The position numbers and the translations under genes were made by a program. From NCBI RefSeq assembly GCF_900182655.1, contig NZ_FXTC01000002.1, positions 663,752-727,751 of the forward strand: a DNA stretch of 64,000 nt. Reading direction: 5' to 3'. Positions 50,375 through 60,945 of the stretch are shown in pieces. Below the pieces are notes generated by a model. That model made no database searches. It worked only from the letters and a program-made list of their open reading frames with translations, and had not been told where the DNA came from. Every line of letters begins with the position of its first letter. Position 1 is the first letter of the stretch. The DNA comes from Chryseobacterium rhizoplanae. GTDB lineage: Bacteria > Bacteroidota > Bacteroidia > Flavobacteriales > Weeksellaceae.

Positions 50375-52531
50375 TTAAAATTTATATCCTATTGATACTC
50401 TCCAGTTACGCGGCGCATTATAGATCCATGCATATTCTCCTCCATCTCCTCTGTATCCGCTGTAAAGTTTTCTGTTAAGAACGTTATTCAACATAAAGTT
50501 GACATCGAATTTTTTAGCAACATAGGAAACTCCAAAGTTAGTGTCAAAATAATCAGGTAAGCTTTGATCTTTTGTAGCACTTACCCCATACCAGGATTGT
50601 CTTCCTCCCTGATACTGATACCCTGCTGAAATACCAAAACCTTTCATAAGACCATTTTCAAATCTATAGTTTACCCATGTATTTTGTACATTTTTAGCAT
50701 TCCCCGGAGACTGAATTCCAATTTTTGCAGGATCTGTATCTTTAACTGTTTTTGCATCTGTATATGCATAGTTGATGATAATGTTCAACCCTTTGATGAT
50801 TTCTCCTTTGATATCAGTTTCAAATCCTCTGGCTCTTTGTTCTCCGGTAGGAACCTGAAAAGCAACACCACCGTTTTCATTTGAATTTCCGGCAACAAGA
50901 ATATTCTGTCTTCTGATTTCGTATACTGCGAAAGTAGAGTTCCATTTTCCTCCGAACCAGTCTTTTTTCAACCCGAATTCAATATTCTGCCCTCTGAAAG
51001 GATCTGTAATCAACGTCTGATGAATTCCTGTTCCGGATTGTGGCACGAAGGTTTTGTCATAGATACCATAAGCCGAGAAATCTTTATTAATAGAATAGCT
51101 TATTCCTACTCTTGGTGTAAATTCTCCAGCTGTGTCAGGTACAATAGGCGTTCCCGGGCTCAGGTTAGGATATGCGGAATAGGTTTTACCGCTTGTATAT
51201 CTTCCTGCTAAGGTTAATCTTAGTCTATTGCCAAACATTTCAATCTGATCCTGAGCATAATAAGAAGTGTATTTTACTCCCTGATCATTATAAAATGGAG
51301 CAGAAGAGTTTAATGTATAAAAATCAGAAGATGGAAGTTGGGAAGGATCTACACCATAGTTGACATTATAAATGTCAATTGGGAAAGGTCCTCCTGCAAA
51401 AGATGAAAAGTCAGCAATGTATTTTCTGTCTCCATAATCAAATCCTGCAATAATTTTATGTACAATATTTCCTGTATTAAGCTTTCCTCTTACATACGTC
51501 TGGAAAATATGGTTTTTTCCTTTTGCCTGCCAGTTGCTTAATGTTCTGTTTAAAACATTTTTATTGGCTGGATCAAAAGTTCCCCACCACGAACCTCCGT
51601 CATAATTCAGGTCCATGTAAGCATATTGTGTGCTCCAAACCCAATCTTTGGACAGTTCCTGATCCAAGCTTAAGAATAAACTCTGATCTTTTACTTCAGT
51701 TTTTTTGAAGTTCGGATCATTAAAGTTGGTATGCACATTCAATGAAGCATATCCGTCGTTAGACATCAGGTAAGCTCCTGGTTGATTGAATTTTAAGTAC
51801 TGATAGTTGTATTGTGCTGTAAAAGTAGTGGTCTTTGTTGGTCTGAAAGTAATGGAAGGAGCAACAATGATTTTGCTTGTTTTATCATTTTCCACCCAAG
51901 AATTGTTGGAGCTTCCCATTAAATTGATACGGTAATCTAAAATCCCGTCTTTCACAAGAACCCCGTCAAGATCTGCTTCCCCTCTGAAAAGATTATAGCT
52001 TCCTGTAGTGAACCGAACACTATTGGCAAATTTTCCGGTAGGTTTTTTGGTTACCACATTATAAAACCCCGCAGGATCTCCCATAGAACCCATGAATCCG
52101 GCAGGACCTTTTACAAACTCTATTCTGTCTATAATAGAAGCATCAGGATTGATAGGGCCCCAGGTAGAAGAAACATTCATTCCATTCATGAAAGTAGCAA
52201 TACCGGCTCCTCTCATGAAAACATTGGAATACACATTATCCCAGTGTTCTACCTTTCTTGCTCCACTTACATTACGGACAATCCCTTCAGACATGTTCAA
52301 GGTAATCTGATCAGCAAGAACCTGAGAACTTACAGACTGTACATTCTGTGGAAGCTCAAGAATAGGAGTCTGAACTCTCAGTGAGCCCGAAACCTCATTC
52401 AGCTTGTACTTCTGATAATATCTTCCGTTAACAACTACTTCTTCAATATCATTGGATTTGATGGTGTCTTTTTTTTGCGCAGAAACCAGCATTGTTCCCA
52501 GTGCGGAAGCACAGATCAGTACATTTTTCAT
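50375..52531 (-). CDS. TonB-dependent siderophore receptor (FhuE/FpvA-like)
   Basis: The ATG at 52529-52531 gives 718 residues with a signal peptide (MKNVLICASALGTMLVSAQ). The plug reads TPILELPQNVQSVSSQVLAD, then IDRIEFVKGPAGFMGSMGDP and GGFYNVVTKKP-like GFYNVVTKKPTGK. These are hallmarks of the ferric-siderophore group (the PQN and VKGPAG patterns). The barrel ends NWRVSIGYKF. It is the first gene of the four-gene cluster and has a -7 element 17 bp upstream. The siderophore is not known. Confidence 0.95.
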   Translation of the reverse strand: MKNVLICASALGTMLVSAQKKDTIKSNDIEEVVVNGRYYQKYKLNEVSGSLRVQTPILELPQNVQSVSSQVLADQITLNMSEGIVRNVSGARKVEHWDNVYSNVFMRGAGIATFMNGMNVSSTWGPINPDASIIDRIEFVKGPAGFMGSMGDPAGFYNVVTKKPTGKFANSVRFTTGSYNLFRGEADLDGVLVKDGILDYRINLMGSSNNSWVENDKTSKIIVAPSITFRPTKTTTFTAQYNYQYLKFNQPGAYLMSNDGYASLNVHTNFNDPNFKKTEVKDQSLFLSLDQELSKDWVWSTQYAYMDLNYDGGSWWGTFDPANKNVLNRTLSNWQAKGKNHIFQTYVRGKLNTGNIVHKIIAGFDYGDRKYIADFSSFAGGPFPIDIYNVNYGVDPSQLPSSDFYTLNSSAPFYNDQGVKYTSYYAQDQIEMFGNRLRLTLAGRYTSGKTYSAYPNLSPGTPIVPDTAGEFTPRVGISYSINKDFSAYGIYDKTFVPQSGTGIHQTLITDPFRGQNIEFGLKKDWFGGKWNSTFAVYEIRRQNILVAGNSNENGGVAFQVPTGEQRARGFETDIKGEIIKGLNIIINYAYTDAKTVKDTDPAKIGIQSPGNAKNVQNTWVNYRFENGLMKGFGISAGYQYQGGRQSWYGVSATKDQSLPDYFDTNFGVSYVAKKFDVNFMLNNVLNRKLYSGYRGDGGEYAWIYNAPRNWRVSIGYKF

Positions 52532-52548
52532 GAAACTCAAATTTTCTG

Positions 52549-52556
52549 CAAATATA
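52549..52556 (-). promoter_or_regulatory. -7 element (TATATTTG) of the TonB/PepSY cluster
   Basis: Minus-strand TATATTTG, 17 bp before the receptor ATG. A weak inverted repeat TGATATTTATCA lies at 52590-52601 and could be an operator, but is too short to call a Fur box. Confidence 0.5.
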
Positions 52557-52626
52557 TTATTTTTAACTGTTCTAAATAAATAATAAGATTGATATTTATC
52601 ATAAAATTATTATATACTGAATAACA

Positions 52627-52660
52627 AAAAACCGCTATGGTCAATGCCATAGCGGTTTTT
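52627..52660 (-). terminator. Strong intrinsic terminator after secA
   Basis: AAAAACCGCTATGG (52627-52640) pairs perfectly with CCATAGCGGTTTTT (52647-52660), a 14-bp stem, 6-nt loop and A/T-flanked ends that allow use in both directions. Confidence 0.9.
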
Positions 52661-52682
52661 AGATGATATTATTAAATTTTTC

Positions 52683-55600
52683 TTAAGCTGGAATTTCTCC
52701 TTTATATAAGAAAGAAATAATTTCTTTGTTCAATTTGTCGATCATTTCACTGAATAAGTGGAAAGATTCCTGCTTGTAAATTACCAATGGATCTTTCTGC
52801 TCGTAAACAGCTCCCTGTGAAGATCTTCTTAAGTCGTCCATCTCACGAAGGTGAAGTTTCCAGTTTTCATCGATGATCGATAAAGTGATGTTCTTTTCGA
52901 AATCGTTTACTAAACTTTCACAATGCGTATCGTAAGCTTCTTTAAGATCAGCTACAATCGTCATTGTTTTGTGTCCGTCTGTAAAAGGAACCTGGATCAT
53001 TTTGAACATTGAACCTTGATTTTGGTATACATTCTCAATGATTGGGAATGATTTTTCTTTCAATAAATTCAGTTTCATTCTGTAATCTTCCTGAGCTGCG
53101 TTGAATAAGATATTCGTCAGATCCTGAACATTTTTATTATTAAAATCACTTTGGGAAACCGGAGATTCCATGGTGAATGTTTTAATGATTTCGTATTCAA
53201 AATCTTTATAACTTCCGCTAGCTTTTCCTTTCGCAACGATAGAATTGGCTACATCGAAAATCATATTGGTGATATCATACTTCAGGTGGTCTCCGAATAG
53301 AGCATTCTTTCTTCTCTTGTAGATTACATCACGTTGTTTGTTCATTACGTCATCATACTCAAGAAGTCTCTTTCTTGTTCCGAAGTTATTTTCTTCTACT
53401 TTTTTCTGTGCTCTTTCGATAGACTTACTGATCATAGAATGCTGAATTACTTCACCTTCTTTATGACCCATTCTGTCCATCATTTTAGCGATTCTCTCAG
53501 AACCGAACAAACGCATCAGGTTATCTTCAAGAGATACATAGAACTGAGAACTTCCAGGATCTCCCTGACGTCCCGCTCTACCTCTAAGCTGTCTGTCAAC
53601 ACGTCTTGAATCGTGTCTTTCTGTACCGATGATCGCTAAACCTCCTGCATCTTTTACTTCTTTAGAAAGCTTGATATCCGTACCACGACCTGCCATATTG
53701 GTTGCAATCGTAACAACTCCCGGCTGTCCTGCTCCAGCTACAATCTCTGCTTCTTTTTTGTGAAGCTTCGCGTTCAGTACCTGGTGTGGAATCTTTCTTA
53801 ACTGAAGGGCTTTTGAAAGCAACTGAGAAATTTCAACAGAAGTAGTACCTACCAAGACCGGTCTTTTTTCTGCAGTTAATCTTTCAATTTCTTCAATTAC
53901 AGCATTATATTTTTCTCTATTGGTTTTGAAAACCAAATCCTGTTTGTCATTTCTTAAGATTGGACGGTTTGTTGGGATAACCACTACATCCAGTTTGTAG
54001 ATTTCCCAAAGCTCACCAGCCTCAGTTTCAGCTGTACCAGTCATCCCCGCAAGTTTATTATACATACGGAAATAGTTCTGAAGCGTGATCGTTGCAAAAG
54101 TTTGGGTAGCTGCCTCAATTTTTACATTCTCTTTTGCTTCAATGGCCTGGTGAAGACCGTCTGAATAACGACGACCTTCCATAATACGACCTGTCTGTTC
54201 ATCAACAATTTTTACTTCACCATCAATGACTACATATTCATCATCTTTTTCAAATAATGTATATGCTTTCAATAGCTGGCTCATGGTGTGAACACGCTCA
54301 GATTTTTCGGCAAAGTCAGCAAAAAGTCTTTCTTTAGCTTCAAATTCCTCTTCTTTAGAAAGGTTTTTAGCTTCTACTTCAGCAATTTCAGTCCCGATAT
54401 CAGGAAGAACGAAGAAATTCGCATCAGAGTTTCCTTGAGACATGTATTCAACACCTTTGTCTGTAAGGTCTACCTGATTGTTTTTCTCTTCAATAACGAA
54501 GTAAAGATCTTTATCTACAATCGGCATGTCACGGTTGTTGTCCTGCATATACTGCGCTTCAACTTTCTGAAGTAATGCTCTGTTTCCACTTTCCGATAAG
54601 AATTTGATTAATTGTCTGTTTTTTGGAAGACCTCTGTATGCCTGAAGCAATTTGAATCCTCCTTCTTTTGTATTTCCTGCAGCGATTAATTTTTTCGCTT
54701 CGTTGAAAATAGCAGAAACAGTTTTCTTTTGTACTTCAACAATTCTGTCGATAGAAGGTTTAAGAACATCAAACTCCTGTCTGTCTCCCTGAGGAACCGG
54801 ACCGGAAATGATCAATGGCGTTCTTGCATCATCTACCAATACAGAGTCAACTTCATCCACGATAGCAAAGTTCAGTTCTCTTTGTACCAGTTCTGATGGC
54901 GAAGTCACCATGTTATCTCTCAGATAATCAAAACCGAATTCATTATTGGTTCCGTAAGTGATATCTGAGTTGTATGCTTTTCTTCTTCCGTCTGAGTTCG
55001 GCTGGTGGTTATCGATACAATCGATAGACATTCCGTGGAACTGGTAAAGAGGGCCCATCCATGCGGAGTCTCTTTTTGCAAGATAGTCGTTCACGGTTAC
55101 AACGTGTACTCCTCTTTCCGGAAGTGAATTTAAGTAAATAGGTAATGTTCCTACCAAAGTTTTACCTTCACCGGTTGCCATCTCGGCAATTTTACCACTG
55201 TGAAGAATAACTCCTCCGATAAACTGAACATCGTAGTGGACCATATCCCAAACTACTGGAGTTCCGGCAGCATCCCATGAGTTTTTCCAAACAGCTGTGT
55301 CTCCCTGAATGCTAACGAAATCTTTTCCTGCTTCAGCCAGTTCTCTGTCCCAGTCACTTGCTGTTACACGGATCTCTCCATTCTGTGCCCATCTTCTTGC
55401 TGTTTCTTTTATCAATGCAAAAGCTTCAGGAAGAACCTGAACAAGAACCTTCTCCTCAATTTCGTATGATTCTTTCTTTAGAGACTCAATTTTTGAAAAA
55501 AGAGCTTCTTTTTCGTCAACATTGGTTGAATTTTTTATCTGCTCTTTTATCTGTTCTATTTGAGCTGTAATCTTGCTGGTTGCAGATTTTATATTCTCTT

Positions 55601-55757
55601 TAAACTCAGCAGTCTTTTGTCTCAACCCATCATCCGACAATTGCTGAATGTTAGGTTCTACAGCCTTGATTTTTGTTACAACTTTTTTTACTTCTTTTAG
55701 GTCCTGCGCTTTTTTGTCTCCCAAAAACCCTTTAAGAACTTTGTTTAAAAAACTCAT
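52683..55757 (-). CDS. secA: Preprotein translocase ATPase SecA
   Basis: The 1024-residue motor drives Sec export. Walker A is [14 protein letters not shown], the DEAD-box-like motif is [20 protein letters not shown], and the second motor domain has [13 protein letters not shown] and [25 protein letters not shown] (positions given by motif only). A Bacteroidota-type insertion of roughly 120 residues follows the DEAD motif (about 320-440). The protein ends FLYKGEIPA; the C-terminal zinc-binding CxCxSG tail of enterobacterial SecA is absent. Confidence 0.97.
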   Translation of the reverse strand: MSFLNKVLKGFLGDKKAQDLKEVKKVVTKIKAVEPNIQQLSDDGLRQKTAEFKENIKSATSKITAQIEQIKEQIKNSTNVDEKEALFSKIESLKKESYEIEEKVLVQVLPEAFALIKETARRWAQNGEIRVTASDWDRELAEAGKDFVSIQGDTAVWKNSWDAAGTPVVWDMVHYDVQFIGGVILHSGKIAEMATGEGKTLVGTLPIYLNSLPERGVHVVTVNDYLAKRDSAWMGPLYQFHGMSIDCIDNHQPNSDGRRKAYNSDITYGTNNEFGFDYLRDNMVTSPSELVQRELNFAIVDEVDSVLVDDARTPLIISGPVPQGDRQEFDVLKPSIDRIVEVQKKTVSAIFNEAKKLIAAGNTKEGGFKLLQAYRGLPKNRQLIKFLSESGNRALLQKVEAQYMQDNNRDMPIVDKDLYFVIEEKNNQVDLTDKGVEYMSQGNSDANFFVLPDIGTEIAEVEAKNLSKEEEFEAKERLFADFAEKSERVHTMSQLLKAYTLFEKDDEYVVIDGEVKIVDEQTGRIMEGRRYSDGLHQAIEAKENVKIEAATQTFATITLQNYFRMYNKLAGMTGTAETEAGELWEIYKLDVVVIPTNRPILRNDKQDLVFKTNREKYNAVIEEIERLTAEKRPVLVGTTSVEISQLLSKALQLRKIPHQVLNAKLHKKEAEIVAGAGQPGVVTIATNMAGRGTDIKLSKEVKDAGGLAIIGTERHDSRRVDRQLRGRAGRQGDPGSSQFYVSLEDNLMRLFGSERIAKMMDRMGHKEGEVIQHSMISKSIERAQKKVEENNFGTRKRLLEYDDVMNKQRDVIYKRRKNALFGDHLKYDITNMIFDVANSIVAKGKASGSYKDFEYEIIKTFTMESPVSQSDFNNKNVQDLTNILFNAAQEDYRMKLNLLKEKSFPIIENVYQNQGSMFKMIQVPFTDGHKTMTIVADLKEAYDTHCESLVNDFEKNITLSIIDENWKLHLREMDDLRRSSQGAVYEQKDPLVIYKQESFHLFSEMIDKLNKEIISFLYKGEIPA

Positions 55758-55884
55758 AAATTTTTTGCTTTATGCTTAATGCAAGATGCTTTAAGCGTTT
55801 TAAATGACACGCTTATCGTGTGAAATTAATATATAAAAAAGGGCAAAAAAGCTCTAAGCATGCAGCCTAAAGCTTATCGCTTTA

Positions 55885-56106
55885 TTAATATTCGTCCTCG
55901 TTCCAAAGGAAATCCTCGTCAGTAGGGTAGTCACTCCATACCTCTTCGATAGATTCATAAATTTCTCCTTCGTCTTCGATTGCCTGAAGGTTTTCTACTA
56001 CCTCCATAGGTGCACCAGTTCTGATTGCGTAGTCAATAAGCTCTGCTTTTGTCATTGGCCAAGGTGCGTCACTTAAATATGAAGCTAATTCTAATGTCCA
56101 GTACAT
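55885..56106 (-). CDS. DUF2795 domain protein
   Basis: The 73-residue acidic protein (MYWTLELASYLSDAPWPMTK, AELIDYAIRTGAPMEVVENL, then an acidic tail) matches the DUF2795 family, a small helical domain with the L-x5-PWPATK-like motif. Function is not established. Its own -7 element TACTTTTG lies 17 bp upstream. The 127-bp spacer to secA carries only AAGCTTTA-type repeat words. Confidence 0.85.
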   Translation of the reverse strand: MYWTLELASYLSDAPWPMTKAELIDYAIRTGAPMEVVENLQAIEDEGEIYESIEEVWSDYPTDEDFLWNEDEY

Positions 56107-56123
56107 AATTTTCTAATTTTTTG

Positions 56124-56131
56124 CAAAAGTA
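56124..56131 (-). promoter_or_regulatory. -7 element (TACTTTTG) of the DUF2795 gene
   Basis: Matches TAnnTTTG 17 bp before the ATG; no TTG at -33. Confidence 0.5.
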
Positions 56132-56242
56132 TAAAAATAGGTTGTATAATAAACTTTTTTATACTTGATTTTCAATTCTTTTTATAATTTTTTCTTATAA
56201 ACGGCTGTCACAAACTGAATGGCAGCTGTGTCAGCAATTTAC

Positions 56243-57271
56243 TTATTGTCGTTTTCTCAAAAACCATTCCACAAATTTTTTTATGCCATTTTGGAAGTCT
56301 GTGGCCGGTTTATACCCTATTAAATCCTTTGCTTTTGTAATATCAGCATTGGTTTTTGTGACATCTCCCGGCTGCATTGGCAGAATTTTTTTTATGGCAG
56401 ATTTTCCTAATGCCATTTCTATAGTCTCTACCATTTTGGATAAAGTGACTACCTGGTTTTCTCCAAGATTAAGAATCTCATAAACCCCGGAATTATTTTC
56501 CAGATAAAGGATAGACTTGGTAATCCCGTCAATAATGTCATCTATATAAGTATAGTCTCTGGCGGTACTTCCATCACCATAGAAGGGAATTTCCTGATCC
56601 TCTGAAATAAGCTTTACAAATTTGTGTATGGCGAGGTCCGGTCTCTGTCTTGGTCCATATACCGTGAAGAACCTAAGCTGGATCATATCTATATGGTACA
56701 GATTGTGATAAACATGTCCTATGATTTCACCGCTTTTTTTAGTGGCTGCATAGGGCGATATCGGATTGTCCACATTATCTGTTTCTGCAAAAGGAATCTT
56801 TTCATTGTTTCCGTAAACACTTGATGAGGAAGCGCAAATAAATTTTTTAATATTAAAATCTTTACACAGCTCCCAAAGATTCATAGTGCCTCTTACATTG
56901 ACTTCTTCATATTCTAAAGGACGTTCAATGGATGGGCGTACACCGGCAAGTGCAGCCAGATGAATCACCATGTCGATAGGGTGATTTTTAAAGATGTTTT
57001 CAAGACCTTTCTGGTCCCGGATATCCTGCCAATAGAGGGAATATTGGTCAGAATGACTAAGTGAAATCAATTGGCGGATATCAGTCTCTTTGTCTGAATA
57101 TTCAAAATCCGAAATTTTGCCAATTGACTCTAAAGTATTTTTAATTTTTACCTGATAATTATAGAAATCATCAAAATTGTCAATGTTTATGACAGAATGT
57201 CCATTTCTTAATAATCGTTCAATTAAATGAGATCCGATGAACCCACTACCGCCTGTTACAAGATAAACCAT
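56243..57271 (-). CDS. NAD-dependent sugar-nucleotide epimerase/dehydratase (UDP-glucuronate 4-epimerase-like)
   Basis: The 342-residue extended-SDR enzyme starts MVYLVTGGSGFIGSHLIERL (Rossmann GxxGxxG). The catalytic Ser/Tyr/Lys lie in CASSSSVYG and SPYAATKKSGE. The substrate part RFFTVYGPRQRPDLAIHKFV and RDYTYIDDIIDGI is closest to UDP-glucuronate 4-epimerases by pattern. It probably supplies sugar nucleotides for surface polysaccharide, though no glycosyltransferases are adjacent. Exact substrate uncertain. A TATTTTTG -7 element lies at 57290-57297. Confidence 0.9.
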   Translation of the reverse strand: MVYLVTGGSGFIGSHLIERLLRNGHSVINIDNFDDFYNYQVKIKNTLESIGKISDFEYSDKETDIRQLISLSHSDQYSLYWQDIRDQKGLENIFKNHPIDMVIHLAALAGVRPSIERPLEYEEVNVRGTMNLWELCKDFNIKKFICASSSSVYGNNEKIPFAETDNVDNPISPYAATKKSGEIIGHVYHNLYHIDMIQLRFFTVYGPRQRPDLAIHKFVKLISEDQEIPFYGDGSTARDYTYIDDIIDGITKSILYLENNSGVYEILNLGENQVVTLSKMVETIEMALGKSAIKKILPMQPGDVTKTNADITKAKDLIGYKPATDFQNGIKKFVEWFLRKRQ

Positions 57272-57289
57272 TTGTATTTTTTATGAGTA

Positions 57290-57297
57290 CAAAAATA
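57290..57297 (-). promoter_or_regulatory. -7 element (TATTTTTG) of the epimerase gene
   Basis: Minus-strand match to TAnnTTTG, 18 bp before the ATG; it shares the short divergent gap with the DUF2797 gene. Confidence 0.5.
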
Positions 57298-57360
57298 TAA
57301 ATTTTACTTTTTGAAAAATATAATCATTAAATTTACTTAAAAAAGTAATACAAATATAAT

Positions 57361-58158
57361 ATGCAGTTTCAAGGGCAAATTTTAAAGATGACAAGCTACG
57401 ATGCAAAACCAATCCAATATTATCTCAATCTTTCTGGAGATCTGATCCATATGAATGAGCTGATTGGAAAGGAATTAAGTATCAGGCACACCGGATTCCA
57501 ATGTGTAAACTGCGGGGAAAATAAACCGATTTACAGAATGGGATTCTGCAAAAACTGCTTTTTTGAAAGTCCTTATGCAAGTGATACCATTATCCGTCCG
57601 GAGCTTTCTACAGCACATTTAGGCGTTGCAGAACGGGATCTTGAGATTGAAAAACAAATTCAGCTTCAGCCGCACACGGTATATCTGGCTTATACAGGAG
57701 ATGTAAAAGTAGGAGTAACGAGAAATACTCAGATTCCAACACGATGGATTGATCAGGGTGCGACTTTTGCATTACCCATAGCAAGAACGGAAAACCGCTA
57801 TGAAGCAGGAATGATAGAAGTAGCTCTGAAAGAACATTTGGCAGATAAAACCAATTGGAGAAAAATGTTGCAGGATGATTTTGAAGGAGAAATAGATCTT
57901 GCGGATTTCAGACAAAAGATCAGAGAATATTTTCCTGAAGATTTTCAGAAATTCTATAGAGATGGAGAAGAATTGTGGATGTTCGATTACCCTTTTGAGA
58001 AACCGGAGAAGGTAACTTCATTTACATTGGATAAAAAACCTGAATTTATGGGAAAACTTTCCGGTATCAAAGGACAGTATCTGGGATTTGAAGGAGGAAA
58101 TTTCATCAATATAAGAGGACACGAAGGATATGTAATCGATCTTGAAATAAGAAATTGA
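57361..58158 (+). CDS. DUF2797 family protein
   Basis: The 265-residue protein carries a four-Cys zinc-ribbon-like motif (CVNCGENKPIYRMGFCKNC, about 53-71), then the conserved block VYLAYTGDVKVGVTRNTQIP with TRWIDQGA. The block TRWIDQGA with neighbouring Tyr/Arg resembles a GIY-YIG-like fold, as has been suggested for DUF2797, but this is uncertain. Function unknown. It is followed after 30 bp by the AsmA-like gene in the same direction. Confidence 0.85.
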   Translation: MQFQGQILKMTSYDAKPIQYYLNLSGDLIHMNELIGKELSIRHTGFQCVNCGENKPIYRMGFCKNCFFESPYASDTIIRPELSTAHLGVAERDLEIEKQIQLQPHTVYLAYTGDVKVGVTRNTQIPTRWIDQGATFALPIARTENRYEAGMIEVALKEHLADKTNWRKMLQDDFEGEIDLADFRQKIREYFPEDFQKFYRDGEELWMFDYPFEKPEKVTSFTLDKKPEFMGKLSGIKGQYLGFEGGNFINIRGHEGYVIDLEIRN

Positions 58159-58188
58159 TCGATGTAAAATAAAACCAAATCACAAAAT

Positions 58189-60840
58189 ATGAAAAAATGG
58201 GTTAAAAGACTATTGATAAGTTTCGGAATCTTGGCAGGAATTCTTCTTGCTGCGAATTTCGGACTGAATATATGGCTTAAAACCCAGCTTCCGGAGTATA
58301 TAAAAAAGAATACTGACTATAAAGTCTCTTATAAAACTCTGGACGTGGATTTAGGAACCGGAAATATCTTTGCTTCAGGAATTTCTGTTAACAGTAAAGA
58401 TCCGCAAAATACGGATGTTATTGGATTGCAGGGAACTATTGATACTCTGAAAATAAGCCGTTTCGGAATTTATGATGCTATTTTTAATAAAAGAATAAGC
58501 TCCTCGGATCTTTTGCTGGCAAAACCTAATTTAAATGTCATTCTCGCAAAACCTGTTGATCGTAAAACCGGAAAGAAGAGAAACCCATTTTTATTTGAAA
58601 ATATCAGGATCAATGAAGGAAAGATTGCCATTTTCAAACATACCAAACAGAAATTTTTATCTGTACAGCAACTGAATCTGTTTGTAGAAAATTTACAGAT
58701 GACAGAAGAGTCTGTTGAAAATAAACTTCCAATAGTTTTTGACAGATACAGCATTAAAGGAGAGAGGTTCTTTTTCCGTCCCGATGAAACCTATGCTATT
58801 ACCATTCATAAGATTAATACGCGTGATGGGCAGATGTCAGTTGAAAATTTCAGACTGACTCCGCTTTTTTCTTTTGTCCAGTTTAAAAAGTTCTATCCTA
58901 AAAAGCCTCAATTATTTGAATTTAGTGTTCCAAAAATGGAATTCAAAGATGTGGTATTGACTAAAAATAAAGTGTCACTTACCAATGCAGACTTTCAAAA
59001 TCCTGCTTTTACAGTGTATAAAACAGGAGTAAAAGCGATAAAAAGTAATAAAAATTCAAATTTTGAAGTTGATTTAAAAAATATAAAACTGAATAATGCT
59101 GTAGTTCATATCAATAAACCGGATGGAAATAAGCTTTTGTCTGTCGGGAACCTTAATCTGAATATCAATCAGCTGATGTTTAATAAAGAAAGTTCACAAC
59201 AGGTAATTCCTATCGGGTATAAAGATTTCCTGCTTGCCGGAAAAGATATCCTATATTCCAATCATCAGAATATCTCTATAAGAAGTTTTGCATTAAGTCC
59301 TAAAAGCGGAGAAATCATGGATGTTCTGCTGACATCCGGAACTCCATCAGTAGAAAAAACGGCTGCAGTTCTAAAGACAAACCACATTGCTTTTAATATT
59401 AATAAATTAGAATTTCTTAATAAAAAAGTGAACCTTGATCTTAAAGATATCCTTATAGACAATGTAAATGGAACGATCAAAACAGGCGAGAAGAAGCAAA
59501 ATAAAACTTCAGGTCCTGGAATCATACAATCTGTTGTTGTAGGAAAAATGTCTTTGAAAAATTCAAATATTACTTATGATAATGGGAAAGAACCCTTGGT
59601 TTTTCATGATTTGAATGCCACACTTAACGCCATAGAATTAGCACTCAAGCCCAATCAGCCAGGATTATCATTTAAAGTTAAAGATTATTATCTCACCACC
59701 CGGAACTTTGCATATAAAACACAGTTCTATAATATGAGCTTAGGGCTTCTCAAGCTGAATAAAAATAAAGTTCAGATCAATAATTTTGCCATGAAACCTC
59801 TCGTTTCGAGAGCTCAGTTTATCAGAATGATTCCTGTTGAGAGAGATCTATATGATATCAAAGCCGGGCAAATATCGGCAGAAGGAACGTGGGATTTATT
59901 TTCTCATCATAAAATGGTGAATGCTTCTCATGTCACAATCCAGTCAGCAGATGCCAATATTTTCAGAAGCAAAATTCCGAAAGACGATCCAAAAATAAAA
60001 GCATTGTATTCCAAAATGCTGCGTTCCATTAAAATTCCGATGACGATCAATACTCTTGATCTGAAAAACTCAGTATTGGTCTATGAAGAAGATACTCCGG
60101 AAAGTATGGGACCCGGAAAACTGATATTCAGTAACTTTAATATGAATGTCAGAAACCTGAATTCTGCTAAAATAAAAGGAAAACCCACAAAAGTAGACAT
60201 CAAAATCAATTGTTCATTCATGAATCTCTCACCGCTTTCCGTAAACTGGAACTTCGATGTTGCCGATAACAATGATAATTTTACAATTGCAGGAAAAACT
60301 ACCGGCCTTCCCGCCAGTGGAATCAATCCGTTTATCAGGCCTTACCTTCATGTAACGGCAACTGCAGGAACTATCCAGGAAATGCTTTTTAATTTTAAAG
60401 GAAACCCTGCCGGATTACACGGAACCTTTAATCTTAAACATAAAGATCTGAAAATTGCAGTACTTAATAAGAATAATCATGAGAAGAAAGGGTTCCTTAC
60501 AGCCGTTGCCAATGTTTTTCTGAAATCAGATTCAGGAAGTTTCCCCGAAGCTGTTACCGTAGAAAATGTAGAGCGGGATCCTACAAAATCTTTCTTTAAT
60601 CTCTTCTGGAAAGGAATTGAGCAAGGATTGAAGAAAACCCTCATTGGTAAAAACGTAGAAAAGACAGAAAAGAAAGTAAAAGAAGCAGTCACTTCTGTGA
60701 AAGAAATGAAACAGTCTGTAAAAGAAATAAAACAGGATATCAAAAATAAAAAAGAAGCCTCCAAACCGGAAGCAGAAAAAAAGGAAAAGAAAGGTTTTCT
60801 GAACAATATATTCAAGAAAAAAGAAAATTCAGAAGAATAA
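58189..60840 (+). CDS. AsmA/DUF748-like large periplasmic protein with N-terminal anchor
   Basis: The 883-residue protein has one TM helix at about 9-27, then the AsmA-type start LKTQLPEYIKKNTDYKVSYK with LDVDLGTGNIFASGISV. A long beta-rich region follows, with repeated short strands as expected for the AsmA/TamB/VPS13-like lipid-transport fold. The last about 70 residues are a Lys/Glu coiled coil. Such proteins are linked to phospholipid movement to the outer membrane; here that is inference from fold. Convergent with the 116-aa gene. Confidence 0.8.
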   Translation: MKKWVKRLLISFGILAGILLAANFGLNIWLKTQLPEYIKKNTDYKVSYKTLDVDLGTGNIFASGISVNSKDPQNTDVIGLQGTIDTLKISRFGIYDAIFNKRISSSDLLLAKPNLNVILAKPVDRKTGKKRNPFLFENIRINEGKIAIFKHTKQKFLSVQQLNLFVENLQMTEESVENKLPIVFDRYSIKGERFFFRPDETYAITIHKINTRDGQMSVENFRLTPLFSFVQFKKFYPKKPQLFEFSVPKMEFKDVVLTKNKVSLTNADFQNPAFTVYKTGVKAIKSNKNSNFEVDLKNIKLNNAVVHINKPDGNKLLSVGNLNLNINQLMFNKESSQQVIPIGYKDFLLAGKDILYSNHQNISIRSFALSPKSGEIMDVLLTSGTPSVEKTAAVLKTNHIAFNINKLEFLNKKVNLDLKDILIDNVNGTIKTGEKKQNKTSGPGIIQSVVVGKMSLKNSNITYDNGKEPLVFHDLNATLNAIELALKPNQPGLSFKVKDYYLTTRNFAYKTQFYNMSLGLLKLNKNKVQINNFAMKPLVSRAQFIRMIPVERDLYDIKAGQISAEGTWDLFSHHKMVNASHVTIQSADANIFRSKIPKDDPKIKALYSKMLRSIKIPMTINTLDLKNSVLVYEEDTPESMGPGKLIFSNFNMNVRNLNSAKIKGKPTKVDIKINCSFMNLSPLSVNWNFDVADNNDNFTIAGKTTGLPASGINPFIRPYLHVTATAGTIQEMLFNFKGNPAGLHGTFNLKHKDLKIAVLNKNNHEKKGFLTAVANVFLKSDSGSFPEAVTVENVERDPTKSFFNLFWKGIEQGLKKTLIGKNVEKTEKKVKEAVTSVKEMKQSVKEIKQDIKNKKEASKPEAEKKEKKGFLNNIFKKKENSEE

Positions 60841-60928
60841 TTCTTTAAACCATTAAAGCAGAACAATTGATGATTACATAAAACCAACGATCTTTTTATT
60901 GAACTAACCTTAATGGTTTAAAGAATTA
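60838..60928. repeat. Inverted repeat with 19-bp perfect arms at convergent gene ends
   Basis: TAATTCTTTAAACCATTAA (60838-60856) is the exact reverse complement of TTAATGGTTTAAAGAATTA (60910-60928), 53 bp apart. The same AACCATTAAG/CTTAATGGTT word forms the terminator at 33274. It includes the stop codon of the AsmA-like gene and could act as a bidirectional stop or a mobile-element relic. Confidence 0.7.
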
Positions 60929-60945
60929 ATATAAAGCGGTTCAGT

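Noticed and set aside
52590..52601. Fur box upstream of the TonB/PepSY cluster
   Set aside because: TGATATTTATCA has 5-bp arms only and no overlapping second site; not enough to call Fur control.
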